Source of the DNA: Janthinobacterium sp. PAMC25594
Lineage (GTDB): Bacteria; Pseudomonadota; Gammaproteobacteria; Burkholderiales; Burkholderiaceae_D
DNA length: 64,000 nucleotides
Assembly (NCBI RefSeq): GCF_019443505.1
Contig: NZ_CP080377.1
Coordinates: forward strand, 2,108,001 to 2,172,000
Reading direction: 5' to 3'
In this document: piece by piece, positions 45,131 through 54,198 of the stretch
Layout: each line of letters starts with the position of its first letter
How positions within the stretch are numbered: the stretch's first letter is position 1
The notes under the pieces: model-generated
The model's input: the letters and a program-made list of their open reading frames with translations, nothing else
What the model was told of the DNA's origin: nothing
Databases searched by the model: none
Program-made: the position numbers and the translations under genes

Positions 45131-45844
45131 CTAAATATCGCGCATCGGGGTACTTGCCATCGGTTTGCGCCCCATGGCCACGCGTAAGTCAAGATCGTTG
45201 GAAAGCATTGCCGCTAGAATGAGTCGGGTAGCTTCTGCATGGCCTTTTTCTTTCCAGATGCCTACAGCATCCGCCAGAACGTGTTCATCGGCGTTTACGC
45301 TGAATTGCTGACGGTTGTCCGATCGAAGTGCCATCAACATTTCTAGAGCCCCGTCAAAGCGCAGCCTTGCCTCGCGTACCATGGCCTTGTTAAAACTGGA
45401 TTCTGTCCCGGTTGTTTCGTCCGAACCGAGCTCTTCATTCGGCAATGTCAGGGCTTTGGCATACTTGATGTAGAACTCTTTGCGCAGCGGGGAATTTTTC
45501 GACACGCATGCGTAGTCGGCACGGACACCAATAGCACGCTTGTCGGCTGCCAGCATCTGCCCCATATGCTGCGCAGCGTCGAGAATCCAGATGATTTCAT
45601 TTTCCTCGTCATACTTGACAATGCCCAAGTCGATGAACTTCTGGACGTAATCCATCAGATCGGATTCCGCCATAGACAGGTCCAGGCAAGCCTGGTCGCG
45701 GTTCAGGTAAAAGATGCCGATATAGTTCCCCATCGAACAGGAGTTGAGGTAGAGGTCTACCAAGTGGCCTTGAGGACCGGTTTTGGCGATGAGACGGCTA
45801 CGACGATCAGACCAGTAAGTGTTGGGCAACTTGAAGAAACGCAT
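45131..45844 (-). CDS. Phage/plasmid-like protein, replisome-organiser type
   Basis: A 237-residue protein starting MRFFKLPNTYWSDRRSRLI. The first ~110 residues (LYLNSCSMGNYIGIFYL, DLSMAESDLMDYVQKFIDLGIVKYDEENE and WILDAAQHMG) resemble the winged-helix N-terminal domain of phage replication or replisome-organiser proteins. The rest is mostly helical. It appears intact and more AT-rich than core genes. It is surrounded by remnants, so it may be the survivor of an integrated element. Function unproven. Confidence 0.6.
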   Translation of the reverse strand: MRFFKLPNTYWSDRRSRLIAKTGPQGHLVDLYLNSCSMGNYIGIFYLNRDQACLDLSMAESDLMDYVQKFIDLGIVKYDEENEIIWILDAAQHMGQMLAADKRAIGVRADYACVSKNSPLRKEFYIKYAKALTLPNEELGSDETTGTESSFNKAMVREARLRFDGALEMLMALRSDNRQQFSVNADEHVLADAVGIWKEKGHAEATRLILAAMLSNDLDLRVAMGRKPMASTPMRDI

Positions 45845-46208
45845 GGTAAAAATCCTTTACTTTGATGAGATTAACTCGGGTTGTTGGGCGGTGCTACCTG
45901 ACGGTCCGTGACTGTGAGACAGTGTCCTTCCTACTTCCGTATAGGGCAGCTAGCGGGGAGTGAAGAAAGTGGTATGAAATAGGCCTAGATTTGCGCGTGA
46001 TCGGTTTAGATGCGATTCATCTGAAACCAGGCAGTCTCGGAGTTTGGGATACTCATTCGGTCGGGAGATCGCGAGTGGCGGGCGAAGTGCTGCAACGTGA
46101 AGGTGGCCGTAATCACGAAATTTCGGATTCTGCGGCTACCCGGGTCATGGAGACGGCTGCCAAATGGATGCGTTTCAACTTGAAGTAATGCAGTATCGCC
46201 TGATGGAT

Positions 46209-46227
46209 CTTCGAAGGACCTTCGAAG
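46209..46227. other. 19-bp perfect palindrome
   Basis: CTTCGAAGG, A, CCTTCGAAG. It lies in the gene-poor 45.9-46.8 kb stretch, 20 bases after a short open frame. It could be an operator or a hairpin end of a lost element. I see no gene in 45845-46833 that I can support. Confidence 0.5.
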
Positions 46228-46476
46228 CATAAAGATAAAGAAAGATAATTGAGATGCTCAAGCAATGAGTAATGCACGTGCGCGCGAGGATGTTCCATTT
46301 CGATACGCGGTTTTATGGTTGTTTTTTTGATCACATTGTGATCGTGTGGAAAGCATCGCAATGACTGTGGACGGGCATGCATGAGCTGGAATGGTTTGTT
46401 CTGGGTTCGGTGTGTTTCGGCAACGTGCGCTATGTTTGCGGCGTTGATCGTTTTCGCCTGCGGCCGGCACCCAACC

Positions 46477-46791
46477 AGGGAGGACGCTGTCGCGTCCTCG
46501 CCGGCCTCTGGCCGGCAGCACGGAGTCCATCAACAGTCACGGTAACGTACACATACCGGGTTGTTATGAGCCGGTGGATACTTTGTGATGGTTCGGTTCG
46601 TCGAGGCACCAACTTCCACGTTTCGTCCTCGTGCTTGAGGCGTCAGGCGGCCAAGTCCAGGCAGGGACGTCTGGCCTGCTGATGATCCGCTCGCTGCTTA
46701 CGCCAGGGGATATTTCATGCGTTTGATTGCCTTGCCTTTGCTTGGAAAGGGCTGCTTGGAGACGACGAGGACGCAACAGCGTCCTCCCTGG
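46477..46791. repeat. Inverted copies of a 26-bp hairpin unit
   Basis: CCAGGGAGGACGCTGTCGCG, then TCCTCG (from 46478) recurs in inverted orientation, with one change, at 46764-46789. Each copy can itself form a small hairpin (GAGGACGC...GCGTCCTC). The enclosed ~260 bases hold no gene. It may be a small non-autonomous element or a pair of dispersed intergenic repeats. Confidence 0.45.
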
Positions 46792-46833
46792 CGGTGGAAC
46801 CGCAGGCCAGGTTGCAGTAGGTGGATGAGGTAT

Positions 46834-47084
46834 CGAACCTACTCGAATACCATCCTAGGCCTCCCCTGCGGCAGCACGGTGGGCCTGATTGCCTTCCAGA
46901 GCGCGGCCCTGCTGCAGGCGATGACGCATGATGCAAAACTGCGCGGGGACGGCGGCACCTGCGCCAACAACCTACTGCTGTAATTTCAAGCCGACTTGCA
47001 GGTTGTCCACGTTGTACGCCCGCAAGTGATTGAAACGACGGCACTAGGCGCGGCATCCCGTGCCGTGGCACTGTCGCCGATCCA
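46834..47084 (+). pseudogene. glpK: Glycerol kinase C-terminal remnant
   Basis: The frame encodes SNTILGL, then after an apparent internal deletion LIAFQSAALLQAM, GDGGTCANNLLL, a TAA in place of Gln, FQADLQVVHVVRPQVIETTALGAA. This is the nucleotide-binding C-terminal part of GlpK. The deletion, the stop and the missing N-terminal domains show that it is dead. 47085-47590 contains only short open frames that I do not recognise. Confidence 0.78.
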
Positions 47085-47591
47085 TGCGACCTGTTCATGC
47101 CATGTATGACTGTGCAAGATACGGTACAAGTCCTAACTCACTTTGTTGCGCAGTATGTGCACGAATTGCAACGACCTGATTTCACACAACGTGGCTATGG
47201 TCATCACGGAACGGATGGCCAGCCGCTCGATGGGTCGTACTACCAGGCACCCCAGCATGGCGGAACCGTTCTTGCATGGGGATATCCATCCTTACATGTT
47301 CAGTTCGCCGGGATCGTTGCGTTTGCAGCCTGAAGTGGGCTTTCCCAAGTCGCTGTTTGGTATCCGCCAAAGAAATGCAACCAAGCGACTTTTTGGGTTG
47401 CCTCCCATCCGTCCAAAATCGAACACCATACTTAAAAATTGGTCTCTCAAAAAATATATTGAAAAAACTGATGTTAATTTCAGGCTATTTTCAACCTTAC
47501 AATCAGGAACCAACTTTTATGCCAATCGTTTTTGACTATATTTGTAATGGCTACCTTTTCACTACTCACCAGGAGATAGTGAGGGCCTAAG

Positions 47592-48686
47592 TGTTTAGAA
47601 TTGGGTGATCATATTCCTATTCGCAGCTTGCCCTACTTCAAAGCCAGGCGCCTGTTGAGTACACTGTTGATTCCTGTCACCTCACCGCCAGCGCCATGAC
47701 CCAAGCCCTTCACAGCCGAGCCCGCACCACCCACCTGATCCGGGAAGAAATCCGCAACTCGACACTGCCCCAACGGGAGCTTGCCGAGCGCTATAACGTG
47801 AGCCGCCTGACGATCCGTAAATGGCAGAACCGCGACAGCGCCGAGGACCGTTCGCACCGGCCCCACACCATGCATACGACGCTGACGCCAGCGCAGGAAC
47901 TGGTCGTCATCGCGCTACGCACCACCTTGCTTTTGCCCACCGACGACTTGCTGGCGGTGGCGCGTGAGTTCGTCAACCCGGCGCTTTCGCGTGGCGCCCT
48001 GGGCCGCTGCTTGCGGCGCCATGGTGTCTCCAGTTTGCTTAAAATGGCCGCACTCGAAGACGACAAACCGGTTACCAAAAAGTCGTTCAAGGACTACGAG
48101 CCGGGCTTTTTACATATGGATATCAAGTACTTACCGCAGATGCTCGATGAAACCGAACGCCGTTACCTGTTCGTCGCCATTGACCGCGCCACACGCTGGG
48201 TCTTCATGGAAATCTATGCCAACCAGTCCGACAGCAGCAGTACCGACTTCCTGCTCAAACTGAAAAATGCTTGCCCGATCACCATCGTCAAACTACTCAC
48301 TGACAACGGCAGCCAGTTCACCGACCGTTTTACCAGCAAGAAAAAAGACCCTGTCAGCGGCGACCGTATCCCGAGCGGCAAGCATGTCTTTGACGTGCTG
48401 TGCAAGCAATTGGTGATCGAACATCGATTGATTCCGCCGCGTCACCCGCAAACCAACGGCATGGTCGAACGCTTCAATGGCCGTATCAGCGAGGTCGTCA
48501 ACCAGACTCGTTTCGGCTCCCGGGCCGAACTGGAATCGACGCTGCGCAATTACCTGAAAATCTACAACCACAACATTCCCCAGCGCGCCTTGGATAACGC
48601 AACACCGATTCAGGCGATGAAGAAATGGCAGGAGAAAAAGCCGGAATTATTCGTTAAACGCGTATATAACCAGGCCGGTCTTGACA
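47592..48686 (+). mobile_element. IS481-family insertion sequence, copy 1
   Basis: A 1095-bp element with ends TGTTTAGAATTGG and (complement) TGTCAAGACCGG. The boundaries are fixed by comparison with copy 2 at 58305-59399, which is in inverted orientation and gives the same protein except for the last residue. No matching target duplication is seen here (left flank CCTAAG, right flank AATAGG), so the flanks of this copy have probably been rearranged. Confidence 0.9.
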
Positions 48687-48691
48687 AATAG
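47696..48691 (+). CDS. IS481-family transposase (copy 1)
   Basis: A 331-residue transposase. The N-terminal helix-turn-helix is RELAERYNVSRLTIRKWQNRD. The DDE core has HMDIKYLPQML (Asp), KLLTDNGSQFTDRF (Asp) and NGMVERFNGRISEVVNQTRFG (Glu). The frame is complete and probably active. The last base of codon 331's first position is the final base of the element, so the terminal Lys and the TAG come from flanking DNA. Confidence 0.93.
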   Translation: MTQALHSRARTTHLIREEIRNSTLPQRELAERYNVSRLTIRKWQNRDSAEDRSHRPHTMHTTLTPAQELVVIALRTTLLLPTDDLLAVAREFVNPALSRGALGRCLRRHGVSSLLKMAALEDDKPVTKKSFKDYEPGFLHMDIKYLPQMLDETERRYLFVAIDRATRWVFMEIYANQSDSSSTDFLLKLKNACPITIVKLLTDNGSQFTDRFTSKKKDPVSGDRIPSGKHVFDVLCKQLVIEHRLIPPRHPQTNGMVERFNGRISEVVNQTRFGSRAELESTLRNYLKIYNHNIPQRALDNATPIQAMKKWQEKKPELFVKRVYNQAGLDK

Positions 48692-48851
48692 GCGACAAGG
48701 TTTTCCGCATATTTTTGAGGATCATGAGCGAACGTTTTTGATGGCACTTGAAAGCCTGTCGTAGAACATGTATTTTATGACAGACACAAATTAAGGGTTT
48801 AGAGAAAATCAAGTTATACTTTGATATAATTTATTTTCTAAGAGCTGCGAA

Positions 48852-49106
48852 ATGCACACAACAAGGCTGCGCAAGGTCGGTGGTTCAATTATGTTGGCCA
48901 TCCCGCCCGCCTTTCTCGAACAACTGGACTTGCAGGCCGGCGCAACAGTCAGCGTGGCCGTTGATCACGGTTGCCTCGTGGTCGATTCCAAACCACGGCC
49001 ACGCTACACACTCACGGAGTTGCTGGCCGCGTCTGACTATTCGCAGCATCAGCCAGCCGATGAGCGCGATTGGATCGATGCCCCGGCGATAGGTGGTGAG
49101 CTATGA
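48852..49106 (+). CDS. MazE/PemI-type antitoxin (AbrB fold)
   Basis: An 84-residue protein starting MHTTRLRKVGGSIMLAIPPAFLE, the swapped-hairpin AbrB DNA-binding fold of MazE/ChpS antitoxins. The C-terminal part (LLAASDYSQHQPADERDWID) should be the unstructured toxin-binding tail. An AT-rich promoter (TTATACTTTGATATAAT region) lies just upstream. The 3' end overlaps the toxin gene by four bases (ATGA), the normal antitoxin-first order, implying coupled translation and autoregulation. Confidence 0.9.
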   Translation: MHTTRLRKVGGSIMLAIPPAFLEQLDLQAGATVSVAVDHGCLVVDSKPRPRYTLTELLAASDYSQHQPADERDWIDAPAIGGEL

Positions 49107-49429
49107 AGCAAGGCGACATTTACATCGTGTCGCTCGATCCGATAGCAGGGCGTGAGAAAAGCAGCAGCCTTCCCGTCTTAGTCGTATCTCCTGCCGAATT
49201 CAATGCAGCTACCAAGCTGCCGGTGATTCTGCCAATTACCAACGCCAGCGAATTTTCTTCCCGCTTGGGCTTCTCGGTGATCGTGACCGGAATCAAAACC
49301 ACTGGCATCGTGCGCTGCGATCAGCCGCGCGTGATCGACTTGGTGGCGCGCCACGCCCGCAAGATTGATACTTTGCCGAAATCGACGTTGAACGAAGTAC
49401 TGGCAAAAGTCGCAACGCTTTTCGAATAA
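49103..49429 (+). CDS. MazF/PemK-type endoribonuclease toxin
   Basis: A 108-residue toxin beginning MKQGDIYIVSLDPIAGREKS with LPVLVVSP, then VILPITNAS and TTGIVRCDQPRVIDL, the sheet and loops of the PemK/MazF mRNA interferase fold. The conserved Arg (REK) and Thr/Cys regions are present. It should cleave mRNA when free and be neutralised by the upstream antitoxin. The pair lies 165 bases inside one of the IS481 copies and could stabilise the IS-bounded segment. Confidence 0.92.
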   Translation: MKQGDIYIVSLDPIAGREKSSSLPVLVVSPAEFNAATKLPVILPITNASEFSSRLGFSVIVTGIKTTGIVRCDQPRVIDLVARHARKIDTLPKSTLNEVLAKVATLFE

Positions 49430-49526
49430 GCAAAGAATGAGCATGAATGCACCGGTCCAGCTGGCGGCGAAGTTGGATCAGCACATGCATCAGATTTCTG
49501 TTTAATGAGTCCCTGATGTCTATACC

Positions 49527-49721
49527 ATGCGCAAATACACGATGAGATACATATCCGACATACATGAAATTTTAGTTCGAACCTGTGGTGATCTCATGAC
49601 CAAAAACGACCTTATTGGAGCGACCGTGCGCGAGGGCGGTACTTTGACGGCGCGCCACGTGGTAAGGGCGCTGATGGCTGGCCAGCACAGCGTAGCCGCG
49701 AGCGGCGTGGGGTGCAGATGA
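49527..49721 (+). CDS. Possible 64-residue small protein before the receiver gene
   Basis: An open frame from ATG 49527 to a TGA overlapping the start of the CheY-like gene by 10 bases. There are alternative starts at 49542 and 49596. No family is recognised, and no good ribosome site is seen. It may be a fragment or a leader ORF. Confidence 0.25.
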   Translation: MRKYTMRYISDIHEILVRTCGDLMTKNDLIGATVREGGTLTARHVVRALMAGQHSVAASGVGCR

Positions 49722-50098
49722 ACGCGCAACCACGCATTATGATCGCAGACGATGATGCGCAGATGCGCGAGTTACTTGTCTCGATATTGCACCAGCGTGG
49801 CTATCGCGATATCGTTCATGCCAGTAGTGGCACGCAGGCCTATGCATTATTGGCGGACGCGAAGGAGCCGTTCGACTTGGCGCTGCTGGACCTGGAGATG
49901 CCTGGCATGAGCGGCCTCGAAGTGCTTAGCGCCTGTCGCGCCTTACTACCGCATTGCATGTGGGTCATAGTCAGCGGACATAGCGGACTGCCCAACGTGC
50001 TGTCGGCCATTAGTGCGGGTGCACACGGCTTTATTGTTAAACCGTACAGTATGGTAAAGGTCTTCGATATTCTGGACAAATTCGATAACAGGAGCTAG
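49712..50098 (+). CDS. Single-domain CheY-like response regulator
   Basis: A 128-residue receiver domain. The acidic pair is in RIMIADDDAQMRELL, the phosphoacceptor Asp in ALLDLEMPGMSG, the Thr/Ser in WVIVSGHSG and the Lys in FIVKPYSM. There is no output domain, so it acts by phosphorylation-dependent binding. ATG 49712 and ATG 49718 are both possible. It precedes an HD-GYP gene on the same strand and a hybrid kinase on the other strand, which could be its phosphate source. Confidence 0.9.
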   Translation: MQMNAQPRIMIADDDAQMRELLVSILHQRGYRDIVHASSGTQAYALLADAKEPFDLALLDLEMPGMSGLEVLSACRALLPHCMWVIVSGHSGLPNVLSAISAGAHGFIVKPYSMVKVFDILDKFDNRS

Positions 50099-50100
50099 CA

Positions 50101-50286
50101 ATGAAGGAGGTTACCGGCAACCCAGCGGTTGACCACCCGCGCCGCATACTGCTGGCCGATGAAGAGTCGTCATTCGCATGAAAGATTGCGCAGAATAAAA
50201 CTTTGGCTGAAGTGCCAGATGAGCAATATAAGTTAGCGCGTATGGCGGCGCTGTTCCACCACGTGTGCGATAGCGGCGATTTGTAG
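50101..50286 (+). pseudogene. Short ORF interrupted by a stop, receiver-like start
   Basis: ATG 50101 opens MKEVTGNPAVDHPRRILLADEESSFA and stops at a TGA (50179). The same frame continues AQNKTLAEVPDEQYKLARM to a TAG just before the HD-GYP gene. The RRILLADEES part looks like the first strand of a receiver domain. It may be a decayed partner protein. Confidence 0.35.
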
Positions 50287-50297
50287 CATGGAAACAT

Positions 50298-51515
50298 ATG
50301 AAAAAGATCGATATATCCGAATTGAGAATTGGCATGTACATTGAGGATTTCTGCGTGCCTTGGCTAAAGAATCCCTTCTGGTCCCTTTCTTTGCTGGTGG
50401 ACACGCCAGATAAACTGGCCAGGATCATAGCAAGTAACATTGTCGAATTGGTGATCGACCCGAGCCGGGGCGTCGACATCGCGCTCGCGCCGTCAGCCGG
50501 CGTGGCAAAGGCAATACTAGCCAAAGCGGCTCCGTTTCGTTATCCGTCGGTTGAACCGACGTCGATGGCGACCGAACTCGATCGCGCCGCGCAGCTCTTG
50601 ACCGAATCAAAAACTGCGGTCAGCTCAATGTTTCATGAAGCGCGCATGGGAAATGCGATCACCGCCGAACAAGTGCAGCCGCTCGTTGACGAAATCGCCA
50701 TGTCGGTCATGCGCAACCCGGATGCCTTGGTCAGTTTGGTTCGGCTTAAGCATGCTAACGAATATACCTATATGCATTCGGTAGCGGTATGCGCGCTGAT
50801 GATTGCGCTGGCTCGCCAGTTGAAGATGCCCGACGCGCAGGTCCGCGAGCTCGGGCTGGCCGGACTCATGCACGATATCGGTAAGATGCTGGTTCCGCAA
50901 GACATCCTGAACAAACCGGGTGACTTGACCCCAGACGAATTCACGGCCATCAAGGTTCATCCGGAAGCAGGGTACCGGCTGTTATTAGCGGGCAACGGCG
51001 TGAGCGAGGTAGTGCTTGACGTCTGCCTGCACCATCACGAGAAGATGAACGGCACCGGCTACCCATTGGGCCTAACAGGCGACGCGATCAGCGTGGCCGC
51101 GCGCATGGGCGCCATTTGCGATGTCTACGATGCGATTACTTCCGATCGCCCATACAAGTCCGGCTGGTGTCCAGCTTCTTCCTTGAGCAAAATGATGGAA
51201 TGGTGTAACGGGCATTTCGACCCCGACATCTTAGGCGCTTTCATTAAATGCATGGGGATTTACCCGGTAGGTACAGTAGTCAAGTTGCAGTCTGGTCGCC
51301 TTGCGGTGATCGCCGACCAAGGCTTGGGAAAGTCCCTGCTCGCCCCGACTGTGTGTGTATTTTTCTGCACCAATTCCAAAACCTTATTGGCGCCGGAACT
51401 AGTCAATCTTGCTGAGCCAGCCGTCAAAGACAAGATAATCGGACGTGAAGATGCAGCAAAATGGGGCGTCGGCGATACCAGAAGATATTGGATCAAGCAC
51501 CCTGCCGCATTGTGA
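50298..51515 (+). CDS. HD-GYP domain c-di-GMP phosphodiesterase
   Basis: A 405-residue protein. An N-terminal DUF3391-like domain (MKKIDISELRIGMYIEDF, to ~residue 110) is followed by an HD-GYP domain (~140-330). The HD pair is in GLMHDIGKMLVP (192-193), and HHHEKMNGTGYPLGL (245-259) carries the His ligands and GYP. Metal and GYP motifs are intact, so hydrolysis of c-di-GMP is expected. The ATG lies 11 bases after the interrupted ORF. Its neighbours suggest a phosphorelay-c-di-GMP module. Confidence 0.92.
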   Translation: MKKIDISELRIGMYIEDFCVPWLKNPFWSLSLLVDTPDKLARIIASNIVELVIDPSRGVDIALAPSAGVAKAILAKAAPFRYPSVEPTSMATELDRAAQLLTESKTAVSSMFHEARMGNAITAEQVQPLVDEIAMSVMRNPDALVSLVRLKHANEYTYMHSVAVCALMIALARQLKMPDAQVRELGLAGLMHDIGKMLVPQDILNKPGDLTPDEFTAIKVHPEAGYRLLLAGNGVSEVVLDVCLHHHEKMNGTGYPLGLTGDAISVAARMGAICDVYDAITSDRPYKSGWCPASSLSKMMEWCNGHFDPDILGAFIKCMGIYPVGTVVKLQSGRLAVIADQGLGKSLLAPTVCVFFCTNSKTLLAPELVNLAEPAVKDKIIGREDAAKWGVGDTRRYWIKHPAAL

Positions 51516-51711
51516 AATTTTTTGATAGCCGACGCGCTGTCGAAATGATTCATCCATTCAGCCGACACCTGGTTCTCGACAGCAAACAGTGCTCATGCGA
51601 TGGCATGGGAGACAACGTTCTATAACTGGACCTAACTATCGATTGTGGAAGTGAAGCGCGCATTCACGCAGCGTTGCAAGCACGGTCGGTTTGAAATGAG
51701 AGACGCTACAC

Positions 51712-54198
51712 TTATTGCTGGACATTGTGGGAGTCCCTTTCGTTCAGCGATTTCAGTTCGTCAAGCCCGACCAGTTGCGCCAGCGCGACATCCGCCTCCT
51801 GTGCGTCGCCGCGCCGCGCGGCCCGCTCGAGCTCGCCGGCGCACAATGTCAAACCGGGGTAGCCGAAAGAGCCGGCGGATCCTTTCAACTGGTGTGCCAA
51901 GTCGGTGACCTCGCTCCAGGCGTGCGTGCCGACATCCCGCGCCAGTTGGGTCAGCTGCGGCGCCAGTCTCGCCTCAAACGTTGCACGTATGGCATCGTAT
52001 CCGTCGATCAGTTCGAACTGACTGGCGGCAGCCTTGGGTGAGACATCCTGCCCGAGCAAGCGCACCAGCAATTGACCCAGCGCGCGGAAGTCGATCGGCT
52101 TGCCGAGACACTCGCTGCAGCCGGCTGCGCGGTAGCGCTCGATGTCGTCCGCCATCACGTTCGCGGTCAGGGCGATGATCGGTCGACAAAACCCGGCCAC
52201 GCGCAGCACTTCGGTAGCCTGGATGCCGTCCATCACCGGCATCTGCATGTCCATTAAGATCAGGTCGAAACCGCCGACGAGGGCCAGTTCGGTCGCCTGG
52301 GCACCGTTTTCGGCCACCTCATAGCTGACGCCAATACAGTCCAGATACGCGCCGATCAGCATACGGTTGTCGGGTCCGTCTTCGGCCACCAGGACATGGC
52401 CTTGCAAGCGCAGATCGGATGCATCGGCTTGGCGCGCAGTGTCGAGCACAGGTGGCGCCTCGTTGAGCCACGTACTGGCCGTGGCGAGCTGGGCGTAAAT
52501 GGTTACTTCAAACATCGAGCCATGCCCGAGTTCGCTGGAAGCGACCACACTGCCGCCCATCTTGGCGGCCAGCTGGCTGACTATGTGCAGACCCAAGCCG
52601 GTGCCACCATACTTGCGCGCCACTGTGCTATCGGCCTGAGAAAACGGCTGGAACAGCTTCTCACGGTGGACATCGGAGATGCCGATACCGGTATCGACGA
52701 CATTGCAGATAAGCTTGTAGGACAGCGGGTCATACCATAGCGTCAGCTCGACGTGACCGAGGTCGGTAAATTTGATAGCGTTACTGCACAAATTGAACAA
52801 GATTTGCTTCCAGCGCGTCGGATCACCCATCACCAGCGCCGGGAATGGGTATTCGATCTTGATGCCGAAGCCGATGCCCTTGCTGGCCGCCCGCGCTCCC
52901 ATCATCGCATGCACTCCCTGCCCCAGTTCGAGCGGCGAGAACGCGAGGTGCTCGATACTAAGGCGCCCTGCCTCGATCTTGGAAATGTCGAGGATGTCGT
53001 TTATTATGTGCAGCAGGTCCTGCCCGTTGCGCAAGATTACCGCGCCGGCGTCGCTGCTCGCGCCCGCCGTCTGTGGCTTGACCATCATTTCGGCGAAGCC
53101 GATGATGGCCGTCAACGGGGTGCGGATTTCGTGGCTCATCATGGCCAGAAATTCCGACTTAGCGCGATTTGCCGCTTCGGCCACTGTTTTTAGCGCCCGC
53201 GTCTCTTCCATGCTGCGCTCGCGCCGCATGAGCAAACGGATCAGCAGGATGAATGCGGTCGCCATCGCTAACGCGGCAAAGCCGCCGACCACTGACAGGA
53301 CTATGGCGAAATGGCGCCACTGGGCCAAGTATAGTTCGTCGGTGACTGTGACGTTAATGATCAGCGGATAATTGTCGATCAGGCGCACCGCGCCCAGCCG
53401 CCCGACTTTGTTGCCATCGGCCGTAAACCGCGGCGAGGCGGTCTGCACCACGTCGTGCGACTTCTTCATCTGCTCGATTACCTGATACGACGACCCGCTC
53501 ATGTTAGGTTTGCCCATCAATAAGTCGGTGTGCGGCCAGCGTGCCAGCAGGATGAAGTCGCGCCGGTACAGACTGACCGTGGCACCGCTGCCCAGATTGA
53601 TCTTGCTGTAGAAATTGCTCAGGAACGTGCTCGAAAAGCCGACCAGCGCCAGGCCGATGAATTCGCCCTTCGGGCCGTTCAGGCGCTGGCTGAGGTAAAA
53701 CGTCCACTGGCCATTGCCCTTGTTGCGCACCGGCCTGCTGATGTACACACCAAGTTTCGGCTGCTTGAGATGGGCCTGGAAATAATCGCGGTCGGCCAGA
53801 TTGATCGCCGGCGCCGGGTGGGAGCGGGTGAAGTTGATGACGTCGCCATTAGCGGCCACGATGGTGACCACGTCGACCTGTGGCAGGCCGCGCGTCTTGT
53901 CGCGCATGCTGTTAAAGTGCGCCAGCGAAGCCATTTTCTCGCGCAGCTCAGAAGCGTTGGTGACATTATTCGCCTGCACGCTCTCGGCGACGCTGTCGAG
54001 CACCAGGAAAGCCGAACTGATCTCCTGCGACGTCTGCTCAGCCAACACCAGCGACAGGTTGTCAAGGTGCGCGCGCCATTCTTCGATTGATCGCGCGCGC
54101 GCAAACCAGATGGACGAACCGAGCGCAATCAGCACCGTTAGCACAAGGAAAACCGCCAGAAAACTTGCAATGTAGCTTGAGAGGTTTTTGGCAGGCAT
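51712..54198 (-). CDS. Hybrid sensor kinase: dCache-HisKA-HATPase-REC-HPt
   Basis: An 828-residue kinase. First membrane helix (~8-32), a periplasmic double-Cache sensor (~35-290, with VVTIVAANGDVINFTRSHPAP and YISRPVRNKGNGQW), second helix (~297-322), HisKA with FLAMMSHEIRTPL (His356), HATPase with NLCSNAIKFTD and YGGTGLGLHIV, a receiver (~600-715, LILMDMQMPVMDG) and a C-terminal HPt domain (LAHQLKGSAGSFG). A complete phosphorelay in one chain suggests transfer to a separate receiver, for example the CheY-like protein nearby. It converges on the HD-GYP gene; the ligand is unknown. Confidence 0.94.
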   Translation of the reverse strand: MPAKNLSSYIASFLAVFLVLTVLIALGSSIWFARARSIEEWRAHLDNLSLVLAEQTSQEISSAFLVLDSVAESVQANNVTNASELREKMASLAHFNSMRDKTRGLPQVDVVTIVAANGDVINFTRSHPAPAINLADRDYFQAHLKQPKLGVYISRPVRNKGNGQWTFYLSQRLNGPKGEFIGLALVGFSSTFLSNFYSKINLGSGATVSLYRRDFILLARWPHTDLLMGKPNMSGSSYQVIEQMKKSHDVVQTASPRFTADGNKVGRLGAVRLIDNYPLIINVTVTDELYLAQWRHFAIVLSVVGGFAALAMATAFILLIRLLMRRERSMEETRALKTVAEAANRAKSEFLAMMSHEIRTPLTAIIGFAEMMVKPQTAGASSDAGAVILRNGQDLLHIINDILDISKIEAGRLSIEHLAFSPLELGQGVHAMMGARAASKGIGFGIKIEYPFPALVMGDPTRWKQILFNLCSNAIKFTDLGHVELTLWYDPLSYKLICNVVDTGIGISDVHREKLFQPFSQADSTVARKYGGTGLGLHIVSQLAAKMGGSVVASSELGHGSMFEVTIYAQLATASTWLNEAPPVLDTARQADASDLRLQGHVLVAEDGPDNRMLIGAYLDCIGVSYEVAENGAQATELALVGGFDLILMDMQMPVMDGIQATEVLRVAGFCRPIIALTANVMADDIERYRAAGCSECLGKPIDFRALGQLLVRLLGQDVSPKAAASQFELIDGYDAIRATFEARLAPQLTQLARDVGTHAWSEVTDLAHQLKGSAGSFGYPGLTLCAGELERAARRGDAQEADVALAQLVGLDELKSLNERDSHNVQQ

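Noticed and set aside
47097..47535. Plus-strand frames after the glpK remnant
   Set aside because: Overlapping frames without ribosome sites or recognisable motifs; not called as genes.
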